A stretch of DNA of 6,481 nucleotides from NCBI GenBank assembly GCA_003451645.1, contig DMER01000234.1, positions 24,047-30,527 on the forward strand, read 5' to 3'. This DNA comes from Alphaproteobacteria bacterium. GTDB lineage: Bacteria; Pseudomonadota; Alphaproteobacteria; Micropepsales; Micropepsaceae. The notes below the pieces were generated by a model, which did no database searches, was not told the DNA's origin, and saw nothing but the letters and a program-made list of their open reading frames with translations. This document shows positions 6,295 to 6,481 of this stretch, piece after piece; within the stretch, counting starts at the first letter, position 1, and every line of letters starts with the position of its first letter. The position numbers and the translations under genes are program-made.

Positions 6295-6481
6295 ATGGCC
6301 AAAACAGGCTCCCATCCTGTGGCGCAAGTCCTCCTTGGGCAGCCTGACCTATATGAGTGGCGAGATTACCCTGAAGGCGGGGTTTGGGACCGGGTTTCGG
6401 GCTTTGGCTACTTTTATCATGCCCATCCCGGTGCTTCCTTCGTCCGCGAGCATGGCCATTTTCACTTGTTCCACGCTGAGG
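6295..6481 (+). CDS. DUF6969-like protein with His-rich motif (N-terminal part, truncated by window edge)
   Basis: Sixty-two codons are visible on the plus strand, divergent from all other genes here, and the frame is still open at the window end. The peptide begins MAKTGSHPVAQVLLG and contains YEWRDYPEGGVWD (residues 20-32), GYFYHAHPG (38-46) and EHGHFHLFHAE (52-62). The spaced Tyr/His pattern and the EHGHFH motif resemble proteins labelled DUF6969, whose function is unknown; I make that match from memory. The histidines at 53, 55, 57 and 60, with 42 and 44, could bind a metal. The ATG at 6295 lacks a clear ribosome binding site. A TTG four codons upstream (6283) is an in-frame alternative. 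The coding call rests on the coherent, motif-bearing translation. Confidence 0.6.
   Translation, partial: MAKTGSHPVAQVLLGQPDLYEWRDYPEGGVWDRVSGFGYFYHAHPGASFVREHGHFHLFHAE

Noticed and set aside
5661..6347. 228-codon plus-strand open frame running past the DUF3754 start
   Set aside because: It is antisense to the conserved DUF3754 gene for most of its length and its last part crosses the divergent region without any motif. The frame of the gene at 6295 differs and has coherent conserved motifs.
1..6481. CRISPR array, insertion sequence, tRNA/rRNA or riboswitch
   Set aside because: I saw no spaced direct repeats, transposase motif, terminal inverted repeats or recognisable RNA-gene sequence. 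The gaps between genes are too short for most of these.

Overview
The window looks like a piece of an alphaproteobacterial chromosome. The evidence is moderately GC-rich DNA (judged by eye, not computed), tightly packed genes on one strand, and a PqqA peptide and PqqB protein of alphaproteobacterial style. I cannot name the genus. I see no mobile element, CRISPR array, rRNA or tRNA. Every stretch longer than about 200 bases is covered by a gene.

Layout, read in the direction of transcription on the minus strand (right to left): a DUF3754/TMEM143-like membrane protein (6113-4872); a CHASE2-domain class III adenylate cyclase (4841-2529), 30 bases further on; a DUF2817 M14-like zinc peptidase family protein (2489-1392), after 39 bases; then the start of a pyrroloquinoline quinone (PQQ) operon. 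That operon consists of pqqA (1312-1226), pqqB (1200-289) and pqqC (from 292, cut off by the window edge). pqqB and pqqC overlap by ATGA, so they are probably translationally coupled. The gaps between the first three genes are short enough for one transcript. The 79-base gap before pqqA may hold a separate pqq promoter, but I could not identify a convincing one. To the right, a divergent gene on the plus strand starts near 6295 and runs off the window. It resembles DUF6969-type proteins and has a histidine-rich motif. The region between the divergent genes (6114-6294) holds a candidate promoter for the minus-strand genes and two short perfect inverted repeats.

How the genes work together: PqqA is the peptide precursor whose Glu17 and Tyr21 would be crosslinked by PqqE with PqqD, neither of which is in the window. 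PqqB acts on a later intermediate and PqqC performs the final oxidation and ring closure. The product is the cofactor of periplasmic alcohol and sugar dehydrogenases. The cyclase would sense a periplasmic or membrane signal through CHASE2 and make cAMP in the cytoplasm. No sequence evidence links that signal to PQQ synthesis; only adjacency suggests it.

The most notable oddities are in PqqB. The usual cysteine cluster after the N-terminal glycine loop is absent, and the histidine expected after Asp-x-Asp is alanine. I found no clear undescribed system. The best candidate for novelty is the compact DUF3754 / CHASE2-cyclase / DUF2817 cluster next to pqq.
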